A stretch of DNA of 64,000 bases, from NCBI RefSeq assembly GCF_963677305.1, contig NZ_OY781925.1, positions 309,501 to 373,500 of the forward strand, read 5' to 3'. A model generated the notes under the pieces. That model searched no databases. It was not told where the DNA came from and saw nothing but the letters and a program-made list of their open reading frames with translations. Each line of letters starts with the position of its first letter. Position 1 is the first letter of the stretch. Source of the stretch: an uncultured Holophaga sp. GTDB lineage: Bacteria; Acidobacteriota; Holophagae; Holophagales; Holophagaceae. Both the position numbers and the translations under genes were made by a program. This document shows, one piece after another, positions 1 to 8,034 of this stretch.

Positions 1-1
1 C

Positions 2-433
2 CTCAAGACCACCTGGAGCCGCCTCCCCATGGGCGCCACCATCCACCTGGAACCCGCACTCCTGGTGGGGGACCCCCTGGACGGGCACCTGGTCTCCGGT
101 CATGTGGATGGGGTCGGCAGGCTCCTGGAGCGGCCCCTGGATGAAGGCATCTGGCGCTTCTCCATGCCCCCGGAGCTGGCCCCCATGACCGCACCCAAAG
201 GCTCCGTCGCCCTGGACGGAATCTCCCTCACCGTGGTCGAATGCGGACGGGACTGGTTCAGCGTCGCCCTCATCCCCGAAACCGTGAAGAGCACCCGGCT
301 CGGAGCCATGCGCCCAGGCGACGAGGTCAACCTCGAAGCCGATCCCATCGGCCGCTACGTCGCCCGCGCCCTGGCCCTGGACAAGGGCGGACAGACCCTG
401 TCGCGCTTCCTGGAGCGGGGCTGGGGGGACTGA
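2..433 (+). CDS. ribE: Riboflavin synthase alpha chain, 3' part (cut by window start)
   Basis: The frame is open from base 2, so the 5' end lies outside the window; about 143 codons of an expected 195-215 are visible. Riboflavin synthase dismutates two 6,7-dimethyl-8-ribityllumazine molecules into riboflavin and a pyrimidinedione, the last step of vitamin B2 synthesis in the cytosol. The second lumazine-binding repeat is recognisable: a GHLVSGHVDGVG motif near residues 27-38, then an LDGISLTV strand and VNLEADPIGRYV near the end. These match the duplicated beta-barrel family. The TGA at 431-433 leaves about 90 nt before the next plausible start. Identification is firm; the true start and the upstream operon (normally ribD, ribBA, ribH) cannot be seen. 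Confidence 0.93.
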   Translation, partial: LKTTWSRLPMGATIHLEPALLVGDPLDGHLVSGHVDGVGRLLERPLDEGIWRFSMPPELAPMTAPKGSVALDGISLTVVECGRDWFSVALIPETVKSTRLGAMRPGDEVNLEADPIGRYVARALALDKGGQTLSRFLERGWGD

Positions 434-525
434 GGCCCGAAGTCACACTCCGGTCACAGGGCCCTCACAGCCGGGGGCTGGGAATCCGGGGAGAGCACCG
501 GAAGGGTGCCCCCCGGAAACCCGAG

Positions 526-1158
526 ATGTGTCCCGCCCCCTCCCAGCGTCCCCCTGATCCGAGCTACGGCTCCAACTCCGTCTGCGAGCCCTGGCTGAGG
601 CGCCATCTGGAGCTTCCGGAGTCCTTCTTCGACACCCTCCACGACGAGGCAGCCTCCACCCGATTGGAGCGGGATGACGACGCCCTGGTGGGGGTCATCC
701 ACGATGTCCTCTACGACTTCCGCTTCGACCCTTCGGCCGTGGCCACCACCAGCCTCTGCGTAGATCCCAGGCTCCTCCTGAGCGCACGGCTTAGGCCCCT
801 GCGCACCATGGACCGGCTCCGCAGCGCCGTCCGGGCAGGCCAGACCTTCGACAGCCCCGAAGATGTCCGCGAACTCCAGCAGTCCGCCGAAGAGTTCTCC
901 GCCGCCGTCGGGGACGCCGGCGCCCTCATCGAGCGCGTCAAACTGCTTCAGGAAGAGCTCTCGGCCCTCGTGAACGAAGAGAGCAACCGCACCCTCTTCC
1001 TCCTGACTGTGGTCACCGTCATCGCCCTCCCCATCAACCTCGTGGGCGGCATCCCCTTCACCGCCCACAACCATGGGTTCACCGTGATCGTCGTCGGCCT
1101 CATCCTCCTCACCACCCTCCTCGCCGACCTTGCCCTGGCCCGGCAGCGGGGGAGGTAG
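526..1158 (+). pseudogene. CorA/ZntB-like divalent cation transporter, internally deleted, probably non-functional
   Basis: From the ATG at 526 the frame encodes 210 residues, against about 320-340 for ZntB/CorA transporters. The N-terminal soluble domain begins abruptly (WLRRHLELPESFF), then DALVGVIHDVLYDF and CVDPRLLLSARLRPL. The long helical stretch that should follow is much too short. The C-terminal end keeps the stalk helix and two hydrophobic segments (about residues 161-180 and 186-205). The loop between them reads LPINLVGGIPF, where family members have LPINL-xxGxFGMN-VGGIP. The invariant GMN selectivity signature is therefore absent, as if about seven codons were lost. The frame is intact, so a divergent protein cannot be excluded, but loss of the pore signature argues for decay. 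The frame stays open upstream to 241, in the body of the riboflavin synthase gene. Confidence 0.6.
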
Positions 1159-1229
1159 GGCGTTCCGGGCAGCCAGGAGGATGCCCAGTGCCTGGTCTCT
1201 GCGGGCCCAGGCCAGGGCGCCGAGGCATT

Positions 1230-1300
1230 TTGCACCTTCTGGCGATTTGAATATTCATTGAACAAACATGGAATACGTTATTGAATTTTCAGCTACCCGG
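1230..1300 (+). promoter_or_regulatory. AT-rich segment upstream of tssF, possible promoter
   Basis: In an otherwise GC-rich background this stretch is AT-rich, with several TTGAAT/TTGAAC hexamers between 1247 and 1285 and a GAATAC hexamer about 18 nt downstream of the first. It could supply -35/-10 elements for tssF. The assignment rests on composition and weak hexamers only. Confidence 0.3.
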
Positions 1301-1310
1301 AGACCCCACC

Positions 1311-3137
1311 ATGGATGAGCTGCTCCCCTTTTACGAACGCGAACTGGGCATCCTCCACCAGCTCCTGGGGGAGTTCGCGGAGGAGCACCCCAAAATCGCC
1401 CGTCGGCTCCAGATTGATGGGGAGCAGTGCGAGGATCCTGCGGTGGAGCGCCTGGTGCAGGGCTTCGCCTTCCTGGCTGCACCGATCCACCAGCGACTGG
1501 CGGACGAGTTCCCGGAGGTATCCGAGCCCCTGCTCCAACGGCTGGCCCCGGGCTTCATCCGTCCCTTCCCCGCCACCAGTATCCTGCAGGTGGCCTTGGA
1601 TCCCGAGAAGCCGGAGATCTCCCAGCGCTACCGGGTCCCCCGGCACGCCAGCGTCCTGAGCCCCTCCCGGAAGGGGATCCCCTGCCGCTTCCGGACCTGC
1701 TCGGAGCTGGAAGTCTGGCCAGTGGTGGTGACCCGGGTCAAGCTTCTGAGGACCCTGGACTCGGAGTTCCTGAGCCGCCGTTTTCCCGTCGAGGCCCTTC
1801 TGGAAGTGGAACTGGAAGCCCTGGGATCGGCCACGCTCCAGGCCCTCAAGCTGGACCGCCTCCGCTTCTTCCTGGACGGGGAAGCCTCCCTCATGAACCT
1901 CCTGCACGAGCTGCTCTGCAGCCGCCTGAAGGGGATTGAGGCAAGCGACGGCTCCGAGGATCCGGCCCGGAGCCTTGTACTGCCACCTAGCGCCCTGAGA
2001 CCCATGGGCCTGGAGCCTGAGGATGCCCTTCTGGGGCCCGACAGCTTCGGCCAGTCGGGACACCAGCTCCTGGCCGAGTATTTTGCCTGCCCTGAGAAGC
2101 ACCTCTTTCTGGAGCTGTCCGGACTCGACCACCCCAGACTCCTGCACCCCGGGGCACGCCTCCGCCTCCGATTCCTGCTGACAGCCTTTGGAACAGGCCC
2201 CCGACAGGAGGCCCTGCTGCGCAGCCTCGGACCGGACAACCTCAAGCTGGGCTGTGTCCCCATCATCAACCTCTTCACCGAGCCGGCCAGCCCCATCCAG
2301 TTGGCCGCGGGCAGCAGTCCCTACCCCATCACCACGCCAACGGGCCGGAAGAACCCGGAAGCCCTGGAGATCCACTCCGTGGACGACGTCCTGCGGGTGG
2401 AAGAAGAGCGGGACGGCGCCCGCAGAGTCGCCGTCCCATGGATCCATGAGCCCGCCCGGCACAGCAGGGAGGACGCCCTCTGCTGGCGGACGGCGGGGAC
2501 AGGCGGCCCCACCCCCACCCTGGAACTGGTGGACCTGGAAGGCAGGACCACCGTGCCCGGAGCAGGGACCCTCCTCCTCCAGGTGACCTGCACCAACCGG
2601 GATCTGGCGGCGGAGCTGCCCTTCGATGACTCCAAGGGGGAAGGCCAGGGATGGACTTTCGAGCACCATGCCGCCCTGCGGAAGGCTGCCATCCTCCGGC
2701 GGCCCAGCCCCAGCCTGCGTCCCCACTCCCGACAGGAGCGCCACTGGCCCCTGATCGCCCAGGTCTGCAGGGACCATCTCTCCACCCTCCACCAGGGTCC
2801 GGAGTCCCTCAGGGAGAGCTTCGCCCTCCACCTGCACCGCAACCCCGGTGCGCTCAGAAGTCCCGCCTGCGGACTCACCGGAACCAGCACCCGGACGGTC
2901 AGTTCCCGCTTCCGGGTCGATGGGGAACCCATCCTCTCCCGGGGCACCGAGGTCTCCCTCACCTTCGATGAGGACTCCCATCCCCAGACCAGCCCCTTCC
3001 TGCTGACCTGCATTCTGGAGCGCTTCTTCGTCCGCTTCTGCCCTCCCAACAGCTTCATCCGGATGCGCCTCCTCACCCGCCAGCGGGGGGAAATCCGGGT
3101 ATGGCCGCCCCGGCCGGGAGAAGGGAACTGGGTCTGA
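1311..3137 (+). CDS. tssF: Type VI secretion baseplate subunit TssF (VasA/ImpG family), orphan
   Basis: A 608-residue protein, the usual length for TssF. Its N-terminus MDELLPFYERELGIL, followed by EFAEEHPKIARRL, CEDPAVERLVQGFAFL and DEFPEVSEPLLQRL, is the family hallmark. TssF pairs with TssG in the baseplate wedge that anchors the T6SS tail to the membrane complex. The ATG at 1311 was chosen because the family motif starts there and GGAG lies about 8 nt upstream; an in-frame start at 1281 is less likely. No tssE, tssG, tssB/C, hcp, vgrG or clpV is beside it. The left neighbour is a decayed transporter and the right neighbour a tRNA-His in the opposite direction. It could be a remnant of a lost T6SS, or part of a system encoded elsewhere. 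Confidence 0.88.
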   Translation: MDELLPFYERELGILHQLLGEFAEEHPKIARRLQIDGEQCEDPAVERLVQGFAFLAAPIHQRLADEFPEVSEPLLQRLAPGFIRPFPATSILQVALDPEKPEISQRYRVPRHASVLSPSRKGIPCRFRTCSELEVWPVVVTRVKLLRTLDSEFLSRRFPVEALLEVELEALGSATLQALKLDRLRFFLDGEASLMNLLHELLCSRLKGIEASDGSEDPARSLVLPPSALRPMGLEPEDALLGPDSFGQSGHQLLAEYFACPEKHLFLELSGLDHPRLLHPGARLRLRFLLTAFGTGPRQEALLRSLGPDNLKLGCVPIINLFTEPASPIQLAAGSSPYPITTPTGRKNPEALEIHSVDDVLRVEEERDGARRVAVPWIHEPARHSREDALCWRTAGTGGPTPTLELVDLEGRTTVPGAGTLLLQVTCTNRDLAAELPFDDSKGEGQGWTFEHHAALRKAAILRRPSPSLRPHSRQERHWPLIAQVCRDHLSTLHQGPESLRESFALHLHRNPGALRSPACGLTGTSTRTVSSRFRVDGEPILSRGTEVSLTFDEDSHPQTSPFLLTCILERFFVRFCPPNSFIRMRLLTRQRGEIRVWPPRPGEGNWV

Positions 3138-3142
3138 CGAGC

Positions 3143-3164
3143 AAGGGCCCCTAACGGGGCCCTT
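3143..3164. terminator. Bidirectional hairpin between tssF and tRNA-His
   Basis: A perfect 9-bp stem (3143-3151 with 3156-3164) closes a 4-nt loop, just after the tssF stop codon and just beyond the tRNA-His 3' end. There is no long U tract; T residues flank the stem only briefly. The position suits termination of both convergent transcripts. Confidence 0.6.
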
Positions 3165-3169
3165 GGATC

Positions 3170-3247
3170 TGGGGCGGCTGATGGGACTCGAACCCACGAC
3201 ACCTGGAATCACAATCCAGTGCTCTAACCAACTGAACTACAGCCGCC
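3170..3247 (-). tRNA. tRNA-His (anticodon GTG)
   Basis: Read on the minus strand, 3247 to 3170 folds as a cloverleaf. The acceptor stem starts GGCGGCTG and pairs with CAGCCGCC at the 3' end. The D arm contains AGTTCAGTTGGTTAGAGC. The anticodon loop TTGTGAT carries GTG within the CTGGA/TCCAG stem, and the T arm holds GTGGG-TTCGAGT-CCCAT. The extra 5' G (position -1) facing C73, the identity element for histidyl-tRNA synthetase, is present, and CCA is encoded. Total length is 78 nt. Confidence 0.97.
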
Positions 3248-3359
3248 GTAGAGCTGTCCAGCATAGCGCGCTTCCCGGGGAAAGGCCAGCGAAACCTTTC
3301 AGGAGATGCCAGCATGTCAGTTTCTGTCGGCCATCCGGCCGGGAGCACAGAGAGGACTT

Positions 3360-4895
3360 ATGAAGCGGCAAGTCAAACAGGTCATCGGGCTCTCACTCTT
3401 CGCCGCCGCCTCCATGGCGGTGGGCATGGGCCTCGGACGCGGCTGGGTGGCCCGGGCCGAAGAGGAGCGCCCCATCACGGTCAATGCCAAGGGCATGGAC
3501 TCCCTGCCTCCCATCGCCGAGGTGGCAGAGAAGCTCAACCCCGCCGTCGTGGCCATCACCAACACCAGCATTGTGAAGACCCGGGTGGGGGCCCAGAGCG
3601 GCTTCGGCCAGGACTTCCCCTTCGACTTCTTCTTCGGACCCAACCAGCGCAGACAGGGGGGCGACACCGAACAGGAGCAGCGGCTCCAGGGTGCGGGTTC
3701 CGGCGTGATCATCTCCCCCGATGGCGAGATCCTCACCAACCACCATGTCATTGAGGGGATCCGGGGCGGCGAGGCCAAGATCGAGGTCAAGACCGCCGAC
3801 GGCCGCAGCTATCCGGCCACCATCCTGGGCAAGGACAAGGAACTGGATGTCGCCCTGCTGAAGATCGATGCCCATCACCTCCCCTACGCCGAACTGGGTG
3901 ACTCCGAAGCCGCCCGCATCGGCGAGTGGGTGGTGGCCATCGGCAACCCCCTGGGCCTGGACCACACCGTGACCCAGGGCATCATCTCCGCCAAGGGCCG
4001 CAGCGGCCGCCTCCTGGGCGCCGGCAGCGGCCTGGAGTCCTTCATCCAGACCGATGCCGCCATCAACCGGGGCAACTCGGGCGGTCCCCTCCTCAACCTC
4101 CACGGTCAGGTCATCGGCATCAATACGGCCATCAACCCCGCCGGCCAGAACATCGGCTTCGCCGTGCCCATCAACATGGTGAAGCGCATCATCAAGGATC
4201 TCCGGGCCGGGCGTCCCGTGAGCCGCGGCTACCTCGGAGTCACCCCCCAGGAGCTGGATTCCAAGTTCCAGGAGAGCCTGGGTGTCCGCGAAGGTGTGGT
4301 CATCGTGGACGTACAAAGGGGCCAGGCAGCCGACAAGGCCGGGGTCCAGAGCCTCGATGTGATCACCTCGGTGGACGGCCAGAAGGTCAAGAGCCCGGAT
4401 GAACTCATCGCCGCCATCTCCGGGCGCCGCGCCGGTGACACCATCAAGCTCGGCCTGATCCGCGACCGGAAGGCTCTGGAGGCCACGGTGCTGCTCGGTG
4501 ACCGCAAGACCATCGCCAAGCAGAGCGATGAGGACGACGATTCCGACGATGCCACCCCCCAGCGCAGTGAAGAGGGCGAGAAGAGCCTGAATCTCGAGAA
4601 GGAGTATGGCTTCAAGGTCGAGGCCCTCTCCCCCGCCAACCGCCACCGCTTCGGCGTTGACGAGGATCGCAACGGCGTGGTCGTCACCTACGTGGACCCC
4701 CGCTCCCCGGCCGCGGATCTGCGGGACAGGGGCTTCGGAGCCGGCATCGTGATCACCGCTGTCCGCAAGCAGAAGGTGGAGAGCATCAAGGGCTTCCTCG
4801 ACGAGGTCCGCAAGGCCGATGGCAAACCCCTGCTCCTGACCCTTCGCAGCCCCAGAGGGGCCGGTCAGACAGTGGTGGCGGTGGGACACAAGTAG
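3360..4895 (+). CDS. degP: HtrA/DegP-family periplasmic serine protease with two PDZ domains
   Basis: A 511-residue secreted protease/chaperone of the S1C family that degrades misfolded envelope proteins. Residues 1-33 form a signal peptide (Lys/Arg start, hydrophobic core, ARAEE cleavage region). The trypsin-like domain carries His129 (TNHHVIEG), Asp163 (ELDVALLKID) and Ser240 (GNSGGPL), in the expected order. PDZ1 covers about 288-380 and PDZ2 about 415-505; an acidic linker around 390-400 (DEDDDSDD) separates them. The ATG at 3360 was chosen because AGAGAGGA lies 5-10 nt upstream and the signal peptide begins there. A strong terminator follows, so the gene looks monocistronic. DegP, DegQ and MucD subtypes cannot be told apart by eye. 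Confidence 0.95.
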   Translation: MKRQVKQVIGLSLFAAASMAVGMGLGRGWVARAEEERPITVNAKGMDSLPPIAEVAEKLNPAVVAITNTSIVKTRVGAQSGFGQDFPFDFFFGPNQRRQGGDTEQEQRLQGAGSGVIISPDGEILTNHHVIEGIRGGEAKIEVKTADGRSYPATILGKDKELDVALLKIDAHHLPYAELGDSEAARIGEWVVAIGNPLGLDHTVTQGIISAKGRSGRLLGAGSGLESFIQTDAAINRGNSGGPLLNLHGQVIGINTAINPAGQNIGFAVPINMVKRIIKDLRAGRPVSRGYLGVTPQELDSKFQESLGVREGVVIVDVQRGQAADKAGVQSLDVITSVDGQKVKSPDELIAAISGRRAGDTIKLGLIRDRKALEATVLLGDRKTIAKQSDEDDDSDDATPQRSEEGEKSLNLEKEYGFKVEALSPANRHRFGVDEDRNGVVVTYVDPRSPAADLRDRGFGAGIVITAVRKQKVESIKGFLDEVRKADGKPLLLTLRSPRGAGQTVVAVGHK

Positions 4896-4916
4896 TCCAC
4901 CCCCGCTGGAACGGAG

Positions 4917-4947
4917 ACCGCCGGGAGCTTCCGGCGGTTTTCTTTTT
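4917..4947 (+). terminator. Rho-independent terminator after the HtrA gene
   Basis: An 8-bp GC-rich stem (ACCGCCGG at 4917-4924 with CCGGCGGT at 4931-4938) is followed directly by a T-rich run (TTTCTTTTTCCTT). It lies about 20 nt after the stop codon. Confidence 0.88.
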
Positions 4948-5008
4948 CCTTCCCGGGCTCCGGACGGGGGCCTTCGTTATAGACTGGGTCATCTACCAAG
5001 GATCAATC

Positions 5009-6715
5009 ATGGGTCAGCGCCTCCTCGTCGTCGACAATGACAAAGCCTTCCTGGATGAGCACCGGACCGCCCTGGAAGCCGCCTTCGAAGTCGAGTTCAT
5101 GTCCTCCACGGAGGGCGCCATGCCCCGACTGGAGCTGGGGGGCATCTGCACGGTCCTCATCTGTGTAGAAGTCACCGAGAACAAGGGCTACGCCCTCTGC
5201 TCCGCCATCCGGCGTACACCGGCCCTCCAGGACCTCAAGGTGGTCCTCATCAGCGCCAAAGCGACTGAAGAGGAATATTCCCGCCACCAGAGCCTCAAGG
5301 GGCGGGCTGATCTCTACCTCCACAAACCCATGGAGCCCGGTGCCCTGGTGGCCAGCCTGAGCCCCCTCGTCCCCCCCCGCAGCACCCCCCCCGAGGACTT
5401 CCTGAGCGAGCTGGACGGGACCGATCTCGGCGAGGAGTGGCTGGAGAGCCTGAAGTCCGAGCTGGAGGTGGACTTCGAACCCCTGCCTCCCACCGATGCG
5501 GGCACCACCCGGGTCCTGCCCCCGGCGGAGCTTGAGCATCGCGTAGCCGAACTGGAGGACATGCTGGCCACCCGCACTCGGGAGCTCGAGAGCCTCAGCA
5601 GCCGCCTGGGGGACCTGGACCGCCTCCAGTCCCTCGAAGGCGCCCACAGCGCCGCCGAGGCGGAGCTGACAAGGGTCCGGGAGAGTCTGGCCCTCAGCCA
5701 GGAGCGGATCCAGGAACTCGAGTGCCGCGATGCGGGCACCAGCTCGGAGGAGACCGACCGCCAGATCAGGCTGCTGAAGCAGGATGTGGCCGGACTCGAG
5801 GGCACCCTGAGGGGACAGCGGCGGGAGCTGGCCGAGCAGGGCATCCGGCTCCAGGATCTGGAGGCCGAGAGCCAGGATCTCAAAGCCCGCACGGAGACCG
5901 CTGAGCAGCGTTCCAACGAGCTGGAGTCCCAACTGGCGGAAGCCCGCCAGGAGAGTGGGGACCTCAAGGCCGAGCTTGAGCAGACACGACGGCAACTGGA
6001 GGAGAAGAGCTCCCTGCTGACCCAGACGGAATCCCGGGCGGATGAGTTGGAAGTCCGCGGCGTCGAACTGCAGGCAAAACTGGAGGAGACCGAGGCCGAG
6101 CGGCGGGTCTGCGCAGGCGACCTGGAAACCTCCCAGGGGCGCCTTTCCCAGACGGAGACTGAGCTGGCGGAGAAGTCCACCCTGGTCCTGCGGCTGGAAC
6201 AGGAGTTGGCGGCCATGAGCGAGCAGTTCGAGGCCGCCAGGAGCGTCCGGGACCGGCAGGCCGAAGAGCTGAGCGCCTTGCAGCAGCAGCTGGAGGAGGC
6301 CTGGGCAACCCGGGACCGGCTGAGCAGCGAAGGGGACACCCTGCGCAGCGAGCTTGAGAAGAGCCGGGCCGAGGCCCAGTCCAGCCAGGCGCTCCTCGAA
6401 CAGGCTGCTGCCGAGCGGGACCGGTTTCAGGCCGATCATAAGGCCCTGGAAGAGCGACTCGCCCAGGAGGGCAGGGACCATGAAGCCCAGCGCACTGAGC
6501 TGCTGGCGGGCATCGACGAGCGGGAAAGCGCCCTGATGGACCTGCGGGTACAGCTCAGCACCCTTGAAACCCGCAGCGCAGCGCTGGAGAGCGAGAAGCG
6601 GGAACTGGAGGGGCACCTCAACGAACGCAGTGCCCGGCTGGACTCCCTGACGGGGGTCATCTCGGATCTTGAAGCCGGAATCCGCCGCGCCTCGGACCTG
6701 ACACGACCCTTCTGA
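5009..6715 (+). CDS. Pseudo-receiver plus long coiled-coil protein (FrzS/AglZ-like)
   Basis: A 568-residue protein in two parts. Residues 1-120 fold like a response-regulator receiver: acidic pair near D9/D11, a conserved Ser in VVLISAK, and Lys in YLHKPME. The phosphoacceptor position in VLICVEVTENKGY is Cys52 instead of Asp, so it cannot be phosphorylated normally. Residues about 170-555 are almost continuous heptad-rich coiled coil (Glu/Leu/Arg-rich, e.g. repeated ELE and LxxQLxE patterns). This architecture is that of the myxobacterial polarity/motility proteins FrzS and AglZ, and the receiver sequence resembles theirs (PGY/KGY plus cysteine-type active site). A role as a polar scaffold is an inference. 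TATAGACT at 4978-4985 may be the -10. The stop codon overlaps the next gene by one base. Confidence 0.72.
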   Translation: MGQRLLVVDNDKAFLDEHRTALEAAFEVEFMSSTEGAMPRLELGGICTVLICVEVTENKGYALCSAIRRTPALQDLKVVLISAKATEEEYSRHQSLKGRADLYLHKPMEPGALVASLSPLVPPRSTPPEDFLSELDGTDLGEEWLESLKSELEVDFEPLPPTDAGTTRVLPPAELEHRVAELEDMLATRTRELESLSSRLGDLDRLQSLEGAHSAAEAELTRVRESLALSQERIQELECRDAGTSSEETDRQIRLLKQDVAGLEGTLRGQRRELAEQGIRLQDLEAESQDLKARTETAEQRSNELESQLAEARQESGDLKAELEQTRRQLEEKSSLLTQTESRADELEVRGVELQAKLEETEAERRVCAGDLETSQGRLSQTETELAEKSTLVLRLEQELAAMSEQFEAARSVRDRQAEELSALQQQLEEAWATRDRLSSEGDTLRSELEKSRAEAQSSQALLEQAAAERDRFQADHKALEERLAQEGRDHEAQRTELLAGIDERESALMDLRVQLSTLETRSAALESEKRELEGHLNERSARLDSLTGVISDLEAGIRRASDLTRPF

Positions 6716-8034
6716 TGCATCCGCTCGTCCTGTTCGCGACGCTCCTCCTGATCCTCGCGACCGCCTTCTTCGTCCTCGCTGAGTTCGCCGCCGTCCGGGT
6801 CCGCTCAACCCAGCTGGAGGCGCTCCTCCCCGATGAGCCCCGGGCCCATGCCGCCCTGGATGTCCACCACCATCTGGATCTCCATCTCTCCAGCATCCAG
6901 GTGGCCATCACCCTCCTGACCATCACCCTGGGAGCCACCGGCGAAGACATCTTCGTCGAGGGCTTCCGCCGCCTCTTCCACCGCCTCCCCTGGCCCCATC
7001 TGGGTCTGGTGCTGGGCTCGGTCCTCGGGTTGGTGGTCATCACCGTAATCCAGGTGGTCCTGGCGGAGCTGCTGCCCAGGAGCTTTGCTCTCAGGGCCAC
7101 CACCGCCTGGGCCCTCCGCACGGCCCGGCCCCTGCTCTTCTGGTCCAGGCTCATCCGGCCCCTCACCTGGGTGCTGGTGCACCTCACCCATGCCACCGAG
7201 CGGCTCCTGGGCATCACTCCAGAGGAAACCCGGGTGGAGGAGCATGCCCCCACGGAGGAGGAGTTCAAGCACCTCCTCATCAAGAGCCAAGCTCAGGGCA
7301 ACTTGGAGCTCACCCGCAAGGAACTCATCGAGAACGTCTTCAGCTTCTCCAAGCGGAGCATCAAGGAGGTGGCCATCCCCCGGGCGCGGGTGGTCCACTT
7401 CGACCTCAGGCGCCCCCGGGAGGAGAACCTGCAGTTGGCACGGCGCTCCCCCCACACCCGCATCCCCCTGGTGGACGGGGACCTGGACCATGTGGTCGGC
7501 GTCATCCACCTCAAGGAGCTGCTCTGGGCCCTGCATGAGCAGGGGGAGGATCTGGATCTGCAGACCCTGGCCCGCCCAGCCTTCTTCGTGCCGGAGATGC
7601 GCCTGATCCAGGATCTGCTCCTGGACTTCCAGAAGGAAAAGCAGCACTTGGCCCTGGTGGTCAACGAACACGGGGGGATCGATGGCATCGTGACCCTGGA
7701 GGATGTCCTGGAGGAGCTGGTGGGCGAGATCCAGGACGAGTTCGACCGGGAGGTCATCAACCTCCGTCGGACCCGGAGTGGCACCTGGCTCGCCCAGGGG
7801 CATGTCACCCTGGAGCAGCTGGAGGACCACCTGGGCCTCAGCATTGAAGTCGAGGCCGGCAGCGTGAGCCTGGGCGGCTACTTCCAGGAGGAGCTGGGCC
7901 GGATCCTGAAGGTCGGTGACGAGCTCAAGGTGCAGGGCTGGCGGATCCGGGTGCTGGAGATGCGGGGCATGGCCCCCCGCAAGTTCCTCCTGCGCCCTCC
8001 CCTTCCACCGGAAGCAGCCGGTGAGGAGGCATGA
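6715..8034 (+). CDS. HlyC/CorC (CNNM/DUF21) family membrane protein with CBS pair
   Basis: 439 residues with the standard layout. An N-terminal DUF21 membrane domain has hydrophobic helices at about 1-24, 55-75, 95-120 and 130-155. A cytosolic CBS pair follows at about 205-345 (IPLVDGDLDHVVGVIHLKELL and LALVVNEHGGIDGIVTLEDVLEELVGEI), then a CorC_HlyC domain at about 360-425. CNNM/CorC proteins are linked to Mg/Co efflux or Na/Mg exchange, with adenine nucleotides bound by CBS domains. The start codon overlaps the upstream TGA (TGATG) and its own stop overlaps the next ATG (ATGA), so the gene is translationally coupled on both sides. The name haemolysin sometimes used for this family is misleading. 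Confidence 0.9.
   Translation: MHPLVLFATLLLILATAFFVLAEFAAVRVRSTQLEALLPDEPRAHAALDVHHHLDLHLSSIQVAITLLTITLGATGEDIFVEGFRRLFHRLPWPHLGLVLGSVLGLVVITVIQVVLAELLPRSFALRATTAWALRTARPLLFWSRLIRPLTWVLVHLTHATERLLGITPEETRVEEHAPTEEEFKHLLIKSQAQGNLELTRKELIENVFSFSKRSIKEVAIPRARVVHFDLRRPREENLQLARRSPHTRIPLVDGDLDHVVGVIHLKELLWALHEQGEDLDLQTLARPAFFVPEMRLIQDLLLDFQKEKQHLALVVNEHGGIDGIVTLEDVLEELVGEIQDEFDREVINLRRTRSGTWLAQGHVTLEQLEDHLGLSIEVEAGSVSLGGYFQEELGRILKVGDELKVQGWRIRVLEMRGMAPRKFLLRPPLPPEAAGEEA

Noticed and set aside
1293..3212. 639-codon minus-strand frame opposite tssF
   Set aside because: Antisense shadow that also runs into the tRNA-His gene.
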